From NCBI GenBank assembly GCA_019247865.1, contig JAFBAJ010000532.1, positions 1 to 12,168 of the forward strand: 12,168 bases of DNA, written 5' to 3'. Both the position numbers and the translations under genes were made by a program. The DNA comes from Acidobacteriota bacterium. GTDB taxonomy: Bacteria; Acidobacteriota; Blastocatellia; Pyrinomonadales; Pyrinomonadaceae. The notes below the pieces were generated by a model that saw only the letters and a program-made list of their open reading frames with translations, was not told the DNA's origin and searched no databases. Shown piece after piece: positions 1-6,272 of this stretch; within the stretch, counting starts at the first letter, position 1, and each line of letters opens with the position of its first letter.

Positions 1-580
1 TGCCGATGCGCTGGCGCTGCCCGCCTGAGAACTCGTGCGGATAGCGTTTGAGGAAGCGGCGGCTGAGGCCGACGGTCTCCATCAATTCCTGCACGCGCTG
101 GTCGACGCTTTTGCCGCGCGCGAGGCCGAAGGTTTCGACCGGCTCGCCGATGATCTGCCCGACCGTCATGCGCGGGTTGAGCGAAGCGTACGGATCCTGA
201 AAGATCATCTGAAGATGCTTGCGCTGCTCGCGCATCTCGCTGCGAGAAAGGTTCGCGAGGTCTTTGCCCTTGTAAAAGACCTGCCCGCCGGTCGGCTCGG
301 TCAAACGCAGCAGTGCGCGCCCGAGCGTCGACTTGCCGCAGCCGGACTCGCCCACCAGCCCTAAGGTCTCGCCCGGATAAATATCGATTGAGACTCCGTC
401 CACAGCTTTGACGACGCGGCGGACGGGGCTCCCGCCGACGAGCTTGTCGAGGAACGTGCCGCCGCCCAGATTGAAGTGGACTTTGAGATCACGTATGGCG
501 ATCAGCTCAGTGCCCTGTTCGGGTTGCAGCGCGGGCGGCATCTGCGGCTTGGCGGCGTTATCCGTTGGTTGAGTGCTCAT
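1..580 (-). CDS. oppF: Oligopeptide/dipeptide ABC transporter ATP-binding protein OppF (partial, C terminus outside window)
   Basis: This is one of the two ATPase subunits that power a peptide importer at the cytoplasmic face of the inner membrane. Reading leftwards from the ATG at 580, the frame stays open for 193 codons to the window edge. Visible parts are a Walker A motif GESGCGKST (residues 77-85), the Q-loop in [13 protein letters not shown] (Gln128) and the start of the ABC signature, SGGQRQR (185-191). Walker B and the H-loop lie beyond the edge. The [14 protein letters not shown] string and the absence of the QDPMTSLNP form favour OppF/DppF over OppD. A GGAAG sequence lies just upstream of the start, and the oppD stop is only 16 bases away, so this is the last visible cistron of the opp operon. 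The first 25 residues are a Gln/Pro-rich extension before the fold. Family assignment is secure; peptide specificity (Opp versus Dpp) is set by the binding protein and is less certain. Confidence 0.95.
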   Translation of the reverse strand, partial: MSTQPTDNAAKPQMPPALQPEQGTELIAIRDLKVHFNLGGGTFLDKLVGGSPVRRVVKAVDGVSIDIYPGETLGLVGESGCGKSTLGRALLRLTEPTGGQVFYKGKDLANLSRSEMREQRKHLQMIFQDPYASLNPRMTVGQIIGEPVETFGLARGKSVDQRVQELMETVGLSRRFLKRYPHEFSGGQRQRIG

Positions 581-596
581 CTGTTGCTTCCGTCTA

Positions 597-1646
597 CTAT
601 TCGAGATCGAGAACCTGTTCCTGCCTGCCGCCGCGCGCCGACAGCTCTCGCTGCGAAGTCGCGTAGACCTCTTCGGCGAAATGGCAGAGCGAGTGATGAT
701 CCGGCGTCAGCGCGACGAAGGGCGGAAACTCCTTGCGGCAAATATCCTCCGCGCGCTCACAGCGCGCAGCGAACGGGCAGCCCGGCGGAAGATGCGCGAC
801 ATCCGGCGGCAAGCCCGGAATCTGATAGAGCGCGCCGTGCTCCGAAGTCGGATCCGGCACGGAGCGCAAAAGCCCTTTCGTGTACGGATTGCCCGGCGTC
901 GCAAAAAGCTCGCGCGTCCGCGCCTGCTCAAAGACCTTGCCCGCGTACATCACGATGATGTGATCCGTCATCCCTGCGACGACGCCGAGGTCGTGCGTGA
1001 TGAGAATGACGCTCGTCCCGGTCTCCTGTTTGAGCGACTTGATAAGCTCCAGGATCTGCGCCTGTATGGTCACGTCGAGCGCCGTCGTCGGCTCGTCCGC
1101 GATGAGCAGCTCCGGCTGGCAGGAGAGCGCCATCGCGATCATCACGCGCTGCCGCATGCCGCCCGAAAACTCGTGCGGGTAGCTGTCCACACGCGCGCGC
1201 GCATCCGGGATGCCGACCATGTCGAGCATCTTGATGGCGTGCTCATACGCCTGATCCTTCGTGTAGCCGAGATGCAGCTCCGTCAGCTCCATCAACTGCT
1301 TCGAGATACGCATGAACGGATTGAGCGAGGTCATCGGGTCCTGAAAGATCATCGCGATGCGCTTGCCCCGAATCTTGCGTACCTCTTCGGTCGGCAGCAG
1401 GAGAATGTCCTGCCCGTCGAAGATGATCTCGCCCGACACGATCTTGCCCGGCGGATCCGGGATGAGCCGGATGATCGAAAGATTGGTGACGGATTTGCCG
1501 GAGCCGGATTCGCCGACGATGCCGAGGGTCTCGCCGCGCTTGAGCACGAAATCGATCCCGTCGACGGCCTTGACCGAGCCGTCCTCCGTCTGGAAATAGG
1601 TGCGCAGGTCTCTGACTTCGAGTATGTTTCCGTTGCGGCTACTCAT
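597..1646 (-). CDS. oppD: Oligopeptide ABC transporter ATP-binding protein OppD
   Basis: This is the second ATPase of the peptide importer, expected to pair with OppF and dock on OppB/OppC. The 349-residue protein has every nucleotide-binding motif: Walker [10 protein letters not shown] (45-53), Q-loop Gln102 in [10 protein letters not shown], signature SGGMRQR (161-167), Walker B LLIADEP (180-186) with catalytic Glu185, D-loop ALD (189-191) and switch His218. The C-terminal oligopeptide-transporter extension starts with [14 protein letters not shown] (252-265). It carries four cysteines (290, 296, 303, 321) in the CPFAARC-x6-C-x17-C arrangement; in mycobacterial OppD the corresponding cysteines hold a [4Fe-4S] cluster, so a cluster here is plausible by homology. 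Twelve bases separate its ATG from the oppC stop. The start gives the normal N terminus ([11 protein letters not shown]). Length matches the family. Confidence 0.96.
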   Translation of the reverse strand: MSSRNGNILEVRDLRTYFQTEDGSVKAVDGIDFVLKRGETLGIVGESGSGKSVTNLSIIRLIPDPPGKIVSGEIIFDGQDILLLPTEEVRKIRGKRIAMIFQDPMTSLNPFMRISKQLMELTELHLGYTKDQAYEHAIKMLDMVGIPDARARVDSYPHEFSGGMRQRVMIAMALSCQPELLIADEPTTALDVTIQAQILELIKSLKQETGTSVILITHDLGVVAGMTDHIIVMYAGKVFEQARTRELFATPGNPYTKGLLRSVPDPTSEHGALYQIPGLPPDVAHLPPGCPFAARCERAEDICRKEFPPFVALTPDHHSLCHFAEEVYATSQRELSARGGRQEQVLDLE

Positions 1647-1658
1647 AAGTTTACGGAA

Positions 1659-2750
1659 CTACACCTTTCGCATCTGCGGGTCGAGGGCGTCGCGCAGGCC
1701 GTCGCCGAGAAAGTTGAGAGAGAACAGCGCGAGCGCCATCGTCACGCCCGGAAAGATCAACTGCCAGGGAAAGATAGCGATGTTCTGCACGCCGTCGTTG
1801 GCGAGGCTGCCCCAGGAAGCTAAGGGAGCCTGCACGCCGAAACCCAGAAAAGAGAGAAAAGCCTCCGAGAGCATGACCTGCGGAATGGTCAGCGTCGCGT
1901 ACACGATGACCGGGCCGAGCGTGTTCGGCACGAGATGGCGGAAGATGATCTTGCCGGTCGAGACGCCGGTCGCACGCGCGGCCGTGACGAACTCCTGATT
2001 CTTGAGCGAGATGACCTGCCCGCGCACAATGCGCGCCATCGTCAGCCACGAGATCGCGCCGAGCGCGATGAAGAGCAGCACCAACTGGCTGAGCGGCGAC
2101 TTGCCGCCGAACATCGCCAGCAGCACCACCACCAGAATGATGTACGGCAGCGAGTAGAGCACGTCCACGATACGCATCATCACGTCGTCAACCTTGCCGC
2201 CCAGGTAGCCTGCGGTCGCGCCGTACGAGACGCCGATGATGAGCGAGACGATGGTCGAGATGATTCCGACCATCAGCGAGATGCGCCCGCCGAGCAGCAC
2301 GCGCGCCAGAATGTCGCGCCCGGCGTTGTCCGTCCCCATCGGATGCAGCCACGAGAAAGAGCCGTCGGGCGCAGTGAACGGCGGGAAGGATTTCGTCAGA
2401 GCCGAGTCCGACGGAATGTACGCGTAGTCGAAGCCCGTGATGGCCTTGAGGATCGGCGGCCCGAGCAGACAGGTGACCGTGATGATGACGACGACGACCA
2501 GACCGAAGACGGCCAGCTTGTTCTTCAGGAGCCGCTTCCAGGCGTCGCGCCACAGGGATGTGCCGACGATATACTCGCCCTCGCCGCGCTCGGCCGTGCG
2601 GACATCTCCCTCGCCGACGGCCAGCTCGTTCGTCGGCCGCGTGATGTCGCCCGCACGCGTGCGCACGGGCGGCTTCGTCGGCTGCCCCAAATTATCGAGC
2701 GCGGGCTCGACCGGTGACGGTTCATCCAGAATATCGTGTTCGTCATTCAT
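1659..2750 (-). CDS. oppC: Oligopeptide ABC transporter permease OppC
   Basis: This is an inner-membrane permease subunit that forms the peptide channel with OppB. The protein has 363 residues. After a long hydrophilic, cytoplasmic N-terminal extension of about 65 residues rich in Asp, Glu and Pro come WRDAWKRLLKNKLAVFG and the first membrane helix (about 79-98). A periplasmic segment with the family string GTDNAGRDILARVLLGGRIS follows, then about five more helices. The EAA loop that contacts the ATPases is EFVTAARATGVSTGKIIFRH (253-272). The C terminus, LGDGLRDALDPQMR, is diagnostic of OppC/DppC. Classical OppC is about 300 residues, so the extra length is almost all in the N-terminal tail. 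The ATG at 2750 lies 5 bases after the oppB stop, with AGAAG overlapping that stop, which points to translational coupling. Confidence 0.95.
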   Translation of the reverse strand: MNDEHDILDEPSPVEPALDNLGQPTKPPVRTRAGDITRPTNELAVGEGDVRTAERGEGEYIVGTSLWRDAWKRLLKNKLAVFGLVVVVIITVTCLLGPPILKAITGFDYAYIPSDSALTKSFPPFTAPDGSFSWLHPMGTDNAGRDILARVLLGGRISLMVGIISTIVSLIIGVSYGATAGYLGGKVDDVMMRIVDVLYSLPYIILVVVLLAMFGGKSPLSQLVLLFIALGAISWLTMARIVRGQVISLKNQEFVTAARATGVSTGKIIFRHLVPNTLGPVIVYATLTIPQVMLSEAFLSFLGFGVQAPLASWGSLANDGVQNIAIFPWQLIFPGVTMALALFSLNFLGDGLRDALDPQMRKV

Positions 2751-2755
2751 GGCTT

Positions 2756-3676
2756 CTAGTACCGGATGCGCGGATCAATGAATCCGTAGGCAATGTCAAC
2801 CAGCAGGTTGAAGATCAAAACCGAGATCGAGATGAAAGCGACGATGCCGATGATAAGCGGCTCATCCCGATTCAAACAGGCGTTGAGAAAGTATGTGCCG
2901 AGGCCCGGATAAACGAAGATGCGCTCGACGACGACCGTGCCCGCGATGAGAAACGCGAGCGCCGGCCCGGTGTACGAGACGACCGGCATCAAGCCTCCGC
3001 GCAGAGCATGGCGCAGGACCACTTCCCTCTCGCTGAGCCCCTTCGCGCGCGCCGTGCGAATGTAGTCGGCTCTTAAAACTTCCAGCATCCCCGAACGCGT
3101 CAGGCGCGCGATGTAGGCCATGTACACGGCCGAGAGCGTCAGCACGGGCAGAATCAGGTTGACGGAAGGAAAGCCGCCCCAGCGCGTCGGCGGGAGCCAG
3201 AAGAGCGAGAGCGAAAAGATGAGCACCAGCAGCGGCCCCAGCACGAAGTTCGGCAGCGAGATGCCGAGCATCGCCAGCGCCATCGAAGCGTAATCGAGCC
3301 GCGAGTTCTGTTTCAACGCCGCCAGGGTTCCAGCCGTCACGCCGACCACCAGCGCGAGCAGGTAAGCCAGCAGTCCGAGCGTCGCCGAGACCGGCAGAGA
3401 GCGCGCCAAAATTGACCCGACCGACTGTCCCTCATACTTCAGCGAGGTGCCGAAATCGAGCATCAGCGTGTTCTTGAGCATCTTGCCGTACTGCACGTAC
3501 CAGGGCTTGTTGAGCCCGTACTTTTCGCGCAGATTCTGCTCGATGGCGGGCGGGATGCGCTTCTCACCCGTATAGAAATTTCCCGGCGCGAGCCTGATCA
3601 ACCCCCACGTCAGGCTGACCACGATAATCACCATCGGCACAGTGATGATGAGGCGGCGAACAATGAATCGAAGCAT
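2756..3676 (-). CDS. oppB: Oligopeptide ABC transporter permease OppB
   Basis: This is the first permease subunit of the peptide importer. Its 306 residues equal the usual OppB length. It begins MLRFIVRRLIITVPMVIIVVS, the typical first membrane helix, followed by a periplasmic loop with GLNKPWYVQYGKML (54-67) and DFGTSLKY (74-81). About five further hydrophobic helices follow. The EAA motif is ADYIRTARAKGLSEREVVLRH (about 203-223). The C terminus, DIAYGFIDPRIRY, is typical of the family. The start at 3676 is supported by GAGGTG at 3682-3687, five bases before the ATG. This ribosome-binding site directly abuts a T-rich tract that follows the hairpin at 3701-3769, so folding of that hairpin could affect either translation or read-through from oppA. 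Confidence 0.95.
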   Translation of the reverse strand: MLRFIVRRLIITVPMVIIVVSLTWGLIRLAPGNFYTGEKRIPPAIEQNLREKYGLNKPWYVQYGKMLKNTLMLDFGTSLKYEGQSVGSILARSLPVSATLGLLAYLLALVVGVTAGTLAALKQNSRLDYASMALAMLGISLPNFVLGPLLVLIFSLSLFWLPPTRWGGFPSVNLILPVLTLSAVYMAYIARLTRSGMLEVLRADYIRTARAKGLSEREVVLRHALRGGLMPVVSYTGPALAFLIAGTVVVERIFVYPGLGTYFLNACLNRDEPLIIGIVAFISISVLIFNLLVDIAYGFIDPRIRY

Positions 3677-3681
3677 ACCAG

Positions 3682-3695
3682 CACCTCAAAAAGAA
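3682..3695 (-). promoter_or_regulatory. oppB ribosome-binding site joined to a T-rich tract
   Basis: On the minus strand TTCTTTTT (3695-3688) runs straight into GAGGTG (3687-3682), which sits five bases from the oppB ATG. The T tract begins only about five bases after the outer stem of the upstream hairpin. The arrangement resembles an imperfect intrinsic terminator placed immediately before a translation start. The sequence is seen directly; the regulatory reading is inference. Confidence 0.6.
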
Positions 3696-3700
3696 GTGAC

Positions 3701-3769
3701 GAGCGACGTGTGACGCATGACGAGTCAAAACGCTTAAAGCTTTAACTCGTCATGCGTCAGCGGTCGCTC
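3701..3769 (-). promoter_or_regulatory. Long inter-cistronic hairpin between oppA and oppB
   Basis: Two perfect inverted arms, 3711-3725 (TGACGCATGACGAGT) and 3745-3759, form a 15-bp stem around a 19-base loop that itself contains the palindrome TTAAAGCTTTAA (3734-3745). Beyond a 3-by-3 internal mismatch (gtg / gcg), a further 7 bp pair (3701-3707 GAGCGAC with 3763-3769). It starts immediately after the oppA stop and ends 13 bases before the oppB ribosome-binding site, with TTCTTTTT between. In other binding-protein operons such hairpins protect the upstream mRNA or cause partial termination, giving excess binding protein. That role is an inference here. Direct copies of TGACGAG (3697-3703 and 3718-3724) suggest the arms arose from a small repeat. 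Confidence 0.75.
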
Positions 3770-3772
3770 TTC

Positions 3773-5761
3773 TTATTCCTTCATATCCGGAACGCCGTAG
3801 TCCCACTTGGCCGGATCGTTTTCGATGTAGACGAACTTCCACGCATGCAGCGTCTGCGGGTTGGGATACATGCCCTTGACGTAGGGCTTCTTGACCCAGT
3901 TGGTGGCGGCCGTGTAGAGCGGAATCACCGGCTGCGCATCGATCAGGTAAGCCTCAGCCTTGGCGAGCTTCTCGTAACGCTTCTGCGGATCGAGCTCCTT
4001 GTTGGCGTCGTCGAGCAGAGCCACGTATTTCGGATCCCACCAGCCCGTGCCGTTGTCGCCCGCGGGCGTGTAGAAGAGATTGAGGAAGGTGAACGGATCC
4101 ATGTAATCGCCGACCCAGCCGGAGCGTGCGAAGCCCTTGTACTCGACCTTCGAGCGCATGTCGAGGAAGGTCTTCCACTCCATGTTCTTGAGCGGCACGG
4201 TGAGTCCCAGGTTCTGCTTCCACTGCGCCTGTATGAATTCGGCGACGATGCGGTTCGATTCCTGCGTGTTATAGACGATGCCGACCTCGTCGACCGGGAA
4301 TTTCTTAGGATCGAAATTGCCGGAAGCATCCTTGAACCCGGCTTCGGCTAAGAGCTGTTTGGCTTTGGCCGGATCGAAGCCGTCGCCTTTCGGCTGCGGA
4401 TAGCCGGGGAAGATGCCTTCGGGCGAGAAGGCCGTCAGAGGCTTGACGATCTTGCGCCAGCGCGCGAGCGCTTCCTTATCAATCGACATGTTAAAAGCTT
4501 TGCGCACGCGCACGTCGTTCATCGGCGGCTTCTTGCAGTTGATCTGGTAGTAATCAATCGCCACCTCCGGCGCATCCATGTAATCCTTCATCGGACGCAC
4601 CACGTCGAGCCAGGCGGCGGGCACTGTGTGATTGAGCACCGCGTCCACCTGACCGGCCTTGTACATGTTCATGATGGTCGGATTGTCGTCGCCGGGATAA
4701 AAGGCGATCCGGTCGAGCTTGACGTTGGCGGCGTCCCAGTACATCGGGTCGCGCACGACGACCAGCTTGTCATACGGCTTCCAGGTCTCGACCTTGAAGG
4801 GGCCGCAGGTCACGATGTGCTCCGGCGATGTCCATTCCTTGTCGAACTGCTCGACCGTCTTCTGCGGCACGGCGCGGAAGAACTGGTGCGGAGTCAGCCC
4901 GAGGAAGAAGGGCGCGGACTGCGTGAGCGTGATGCGCAAGGTGAAATCGTCCACTGCCTCGATGCCCACGTCTTCCTTCTTCACGGCCACGAACTCTGCA
5001 TCGCCGCCCATCGCGTCCACGGCCTTCTTGATCTTCTCGTCGGCGGCTAAGGCTTTGGTGCGCGCCTTCTCCTCGGCGGGCACGACCAGACGCTCGGGAG
5101 CCTTGATGAAGTTATGGAATTCCGTCTCGGCGGCTTTGGGCATCTGGGCAGCAGCAGCCGGGTCAGCGTTCTTATTCGCCATCGGCTCGGGCTCGGTATG
5201 AGCCTCTTCGGGTTTGCCCGCCGCGTCCTCCTTGAAATCTTTAGCCAGCAGGAATTCGCCCGTGCGCTTGTTGCGCACAAAGGCTCCGCCCTCGTTGTAG
5301 CCCTGCGCGTACTTCACATAGTAAGCCAGATAAGCGTTGCGCGCGGCGAGTTCCGGCGAGAGTCCGCGCCGCAGGCTCCAGACAAAATCGCGGGCCGTGA
5401 TGGCTTCGCCGTTCGACCAGCGCGCGTTCTTGCGCAGGTGGAAGATGAATTCCGAAGAGTCATGATTGACATCCCAGCTCTCGGCGATGGCCGGAATCGG
5501 GGCCATCGTCTTAGGATCGTATTCGGTCAGGCCCTCGAAGAGCGCCATGTAGATGCGCGCTTCCGGCTGGCCGGTGCCGATCTGCGGGTCGAGCGATTCG
5601 GGCTCGGAGCCGGAGACGTAATGGAGCGTGTTATCTCTGGGCGGCACGGCGCGGCCGAAGAACTGTTGGTTGCTGGCCGAAGCGGTGCAACCGGCGATGA
5701 TGAGTGCGAGCGCGACCAGCCCTACGGCCAGACGGAACTTGCTGGAGCAGAATATAGACAT
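3773..5761 (-). CDS. oppA: Oligopeptide-binding lipoprotein OppA (SBP family 5), paralogue 1
   Basis: This is an extracytoplasmic peptide-binding protein that delivers ligand to OppBCDF. From the ATG at 5761 it has 662 residues. A signal peptide ends in the lipobox I-A-G-C, so Cys25 should be lipidated. Family hallmarks are SEPESLDPQIG (52-62), ALFEGLTEYDP (73-83), ARWSNGEAITARDFVWSLRR (113-132), YYQINCKKPPMNDVRVRKAF (404-423) and EWKTFLD (528-534). GWVGDYMDP (548-556) matches the classical GWCADYNEP motif, whose Asp (here Asp552) binds the peptide amino terminus. An extra stretch of roughly 100 residues (about 157-262), rich in Ala, Lys, Glu and Pro, makes the protein longer than the usual 540 or so. 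The open frame extends to an ATG at 5902, but the strong GAGGAG at 5769-5774 and the lipoprotein signal fix the start at 5761. It is the first gene of the opp operon. Confidence 0.94.
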   Translation of the reverse strand: MSIFCSSKFRLAVGLVALALIIAGCTASASNQQFFGRAVPPRDNTLHYVSGSEPESLDPQIGTGQPEARIYMALFEGLTEYDPKTMAPIPAIAESWDVNHDSSEFIFHLRKNARWSNGEAITARDFVWSLRRGLSPELAARNAYLAYYVKYAQGYNEGGAFVRNKRTGEFLLAKDFKEDAAGKPEEAHTEPEPMANKNADPAAAAQMPKAAETEFHNFIKAPERLVVPAEEKARTKALAADEKIKKAVDAMGGDAEFVAVKKEDVGIEAVDDFTLRITLTQSAPFFLGLTPHQFFRAVPQKTVEQFDKEWTSPEHIVTCGPFKVETWKPYDKLVVVRDPMYWDAANVKLDRIAFYPGDDNPTIMNMYKAGQVDAVLNHTVPAAWLDVVRPMKDYMDAPEVAIDYYQINCKKPPMNDVRVRKAFNMSIDKEALARWRKIVKPLTAFSPEGIFPGYPQPKGDGFDPAKAKQLLAEAGFKDASGNFDPKKFPVDEVGIVYNTQESNRIVAEFIQAQWKQNLGLTVPLKNMEWKTFLDMRSKVEYKGFARSGWVGDYMDPFTFLNLFYTPAGDNGTGWWDPKYVALLDDANKELDPQKRYEKLAKAEAYLIDAQPVIPLYTAATNWVKKPYVKGMYPNPQTLHAWKFVYIENDPAKWDYGVPDMKE

Positions 5762-5768
5762 ATCGGAA

Positions 5769-5774
5769 CTCCTC
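5769..5774 (-). promoter_or_regulatory. Ribosome-binding site that sets the oppA start
   Basis: GAGGAG on the minus strand lies seven bases before the ATG at 5761. It is the strongest Shine-Dalgarno match in the window. Together with the lipoprotein signal peptide that begins at this ATG, it rules out the in-frame ATG 47 codons further upstream. Confidence 0.85.
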
Positions 5775-5899
5775 TTTAAATTAGCCGGGCGGAGGAACGA
5801 ATTATTCCCTTCCAAAGCATGCGACGCGAACGAGCGGGGAAAGTCACTTTTACAAAACACGAAAGTTGCGCACAAGGTATCACGCGATGGCTCTCTAAT

Positions 5900-5913
5900 C
5901 AAGATGCATCTTG
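5900..5913. promoter_or_regulatory. 14-base perfect palindrome upstream of oppA
   Basis: CAAGATGCATCTTG reads the same on both strands. It lies about 139 bases before the oppA start codon, on the promoter side of the gene. Size and symmetry suit a dimeric regulator site, but no second copy is seen in the window and a chance palindrome is possible. Confidence 0.35.
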
Positions 5914-5999
5914 TTCACCTATGACAATTTAACCGATGCCGCGAAGACCGCCGGGCGTTGCCTTTCCGAGAATTCGGATATAAGTACCCAAACCGGTTT

Positions 6000-6247
6000 C
6001 CCGCCAGGGCGCACAGGCGCAAAGGCAGAACGCGAAGAGCTTGAGGACGACTGAATCTTAGCGTGCTTTTCTTTGCGCCTTTGAGTAGTGTCCTAAAATG
6101 TTTTTCTCTGTGTCTCTCAGCGACTTCTCTGCGTCTCTGCGTTGAGATGCTGCTGCCAAACACTCACCGCCGCAGGCGCAGAGTTCACGCAGAGCAAGCG
6201 CAGAGTGTTGAATGTAGGTCACCACACGCCTTTGCGCCCTGGCGCAA
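6000..6247. repeat. Repeat-rich intergenic element bounded by inverted GCCAGGGCGCAAAGG-type sequences
   Basis: The left edge (6000-6024) reads CCCGCCAGGGCGCACAGGCG and continues to CAAAG. The right edge (about 6227-6247) carries the reverse complement, GCCTTTGCGCCCTGGCGC. Between them lie another CTTTGCGCCTTTG copy (6071-6083) and CTCTGCGTCTCTGCG (6127-6141), partly mirrored by CGCAGAGTTCACGCAGAG (6177-6194). The left edge differs by one base from the arm of the inverted repeat at 9758-9782. It looks like a small non-autonomous or REP-like repeat family with no coding capacity. I see no clear target-site duplication, so mobility is inferred only from the inverted ends and the second copy. Confidence 0.6.
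6232..6247. repeat. Short perfect hairpin downstream of the second binding-protein gene
   Basis: TTGCGCCCTGGCGCAA is a 6-bp (TTGCGC/GCGCAA) stem around a four-base loop, about 25 bases after the stop codon of the lipoprotein gene at 6273. A run of T does not follow on the minus strand, so it is at best a weak or factor-assisted terminator. It also forms the right edge of the repeat-rich element. Confidence 0.45.
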
Positions 6248-6272
6248 GATTCTTTCGTCCATCGCACTCACC

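Larger units (their letters stand above)
5762..6272. other. Non-coding gap between the second binding-protein gene and oppA
   Basis: No convincing gene lies in these 511 bases. The part next to oppA (about 5762-5940) is unique-looking leader or promoter sequence with the oppA ribosome-binding site and a 14-base palindrome. The part from about 6000 to 6250 is a low-complexity patchwork of GCGCAAAG- and CTCTGCGT-type words in both orientations. Short open frames here translate to the Arg/Gln/Lys-rich strings expected from such repeats and have no supporting start signals. I could not pick a convincing -35/-10 pair for oppA. No clear U-tract terminator for the upstream folD-coaE-lipoprotein group is visible. 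Confidence 0.7.

Noticed and set aside
573..1823. Long plus-strand open frame (416 codons) opposite oppD and the end of oppC
   Set aside because: It lies antisense to genes with complete, recognisable motifs, spans a gene boundary, and its translation is Arg/Asp/His-rich with no recognisable domain, as expected from the complement of high-G+C genes.
1935..2717. Plus-strand open frame opposite oppC
   Set aside because: Its composition is extreme in Arg, Asp and His, without a domain or ribosome-binding site; it is a shadow of the permease gene.
3701..3769. Full intrinsic terminator ending the oppA transcript
   Set aside because: The T-tract is offset from the stem by about five bases and runs into the oppB ribosome-binding site, and oppB-F have no other visible promoter, so complete termination is unlikely; it was kept as a partial valve.
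5762..5902. In-frame N-terminal extension of OppA from an ATG at 5902
   Set aside because: The lipoprotein signal peptide begins at the ATG at 5761, which has a strong GAGGAG seven bases upstream; a 47-residue hydrophilic leader would bury the signal.
6000..6247. Possible CRISPR array
   Set aside because: The repeated words are short, irregularly spaced and in both orientations, with no constant spacer length and no cas genes nearby.
5915..6267. Short minus-strand open frames in the gap upstream of oppA (82 and 69 codons)
   Set aside because: They are translations of the GCGCAAAG/CTCTGCGT repeats, giving Arg/Lys/Gln-rich strings, and have no start signals or plausible function.
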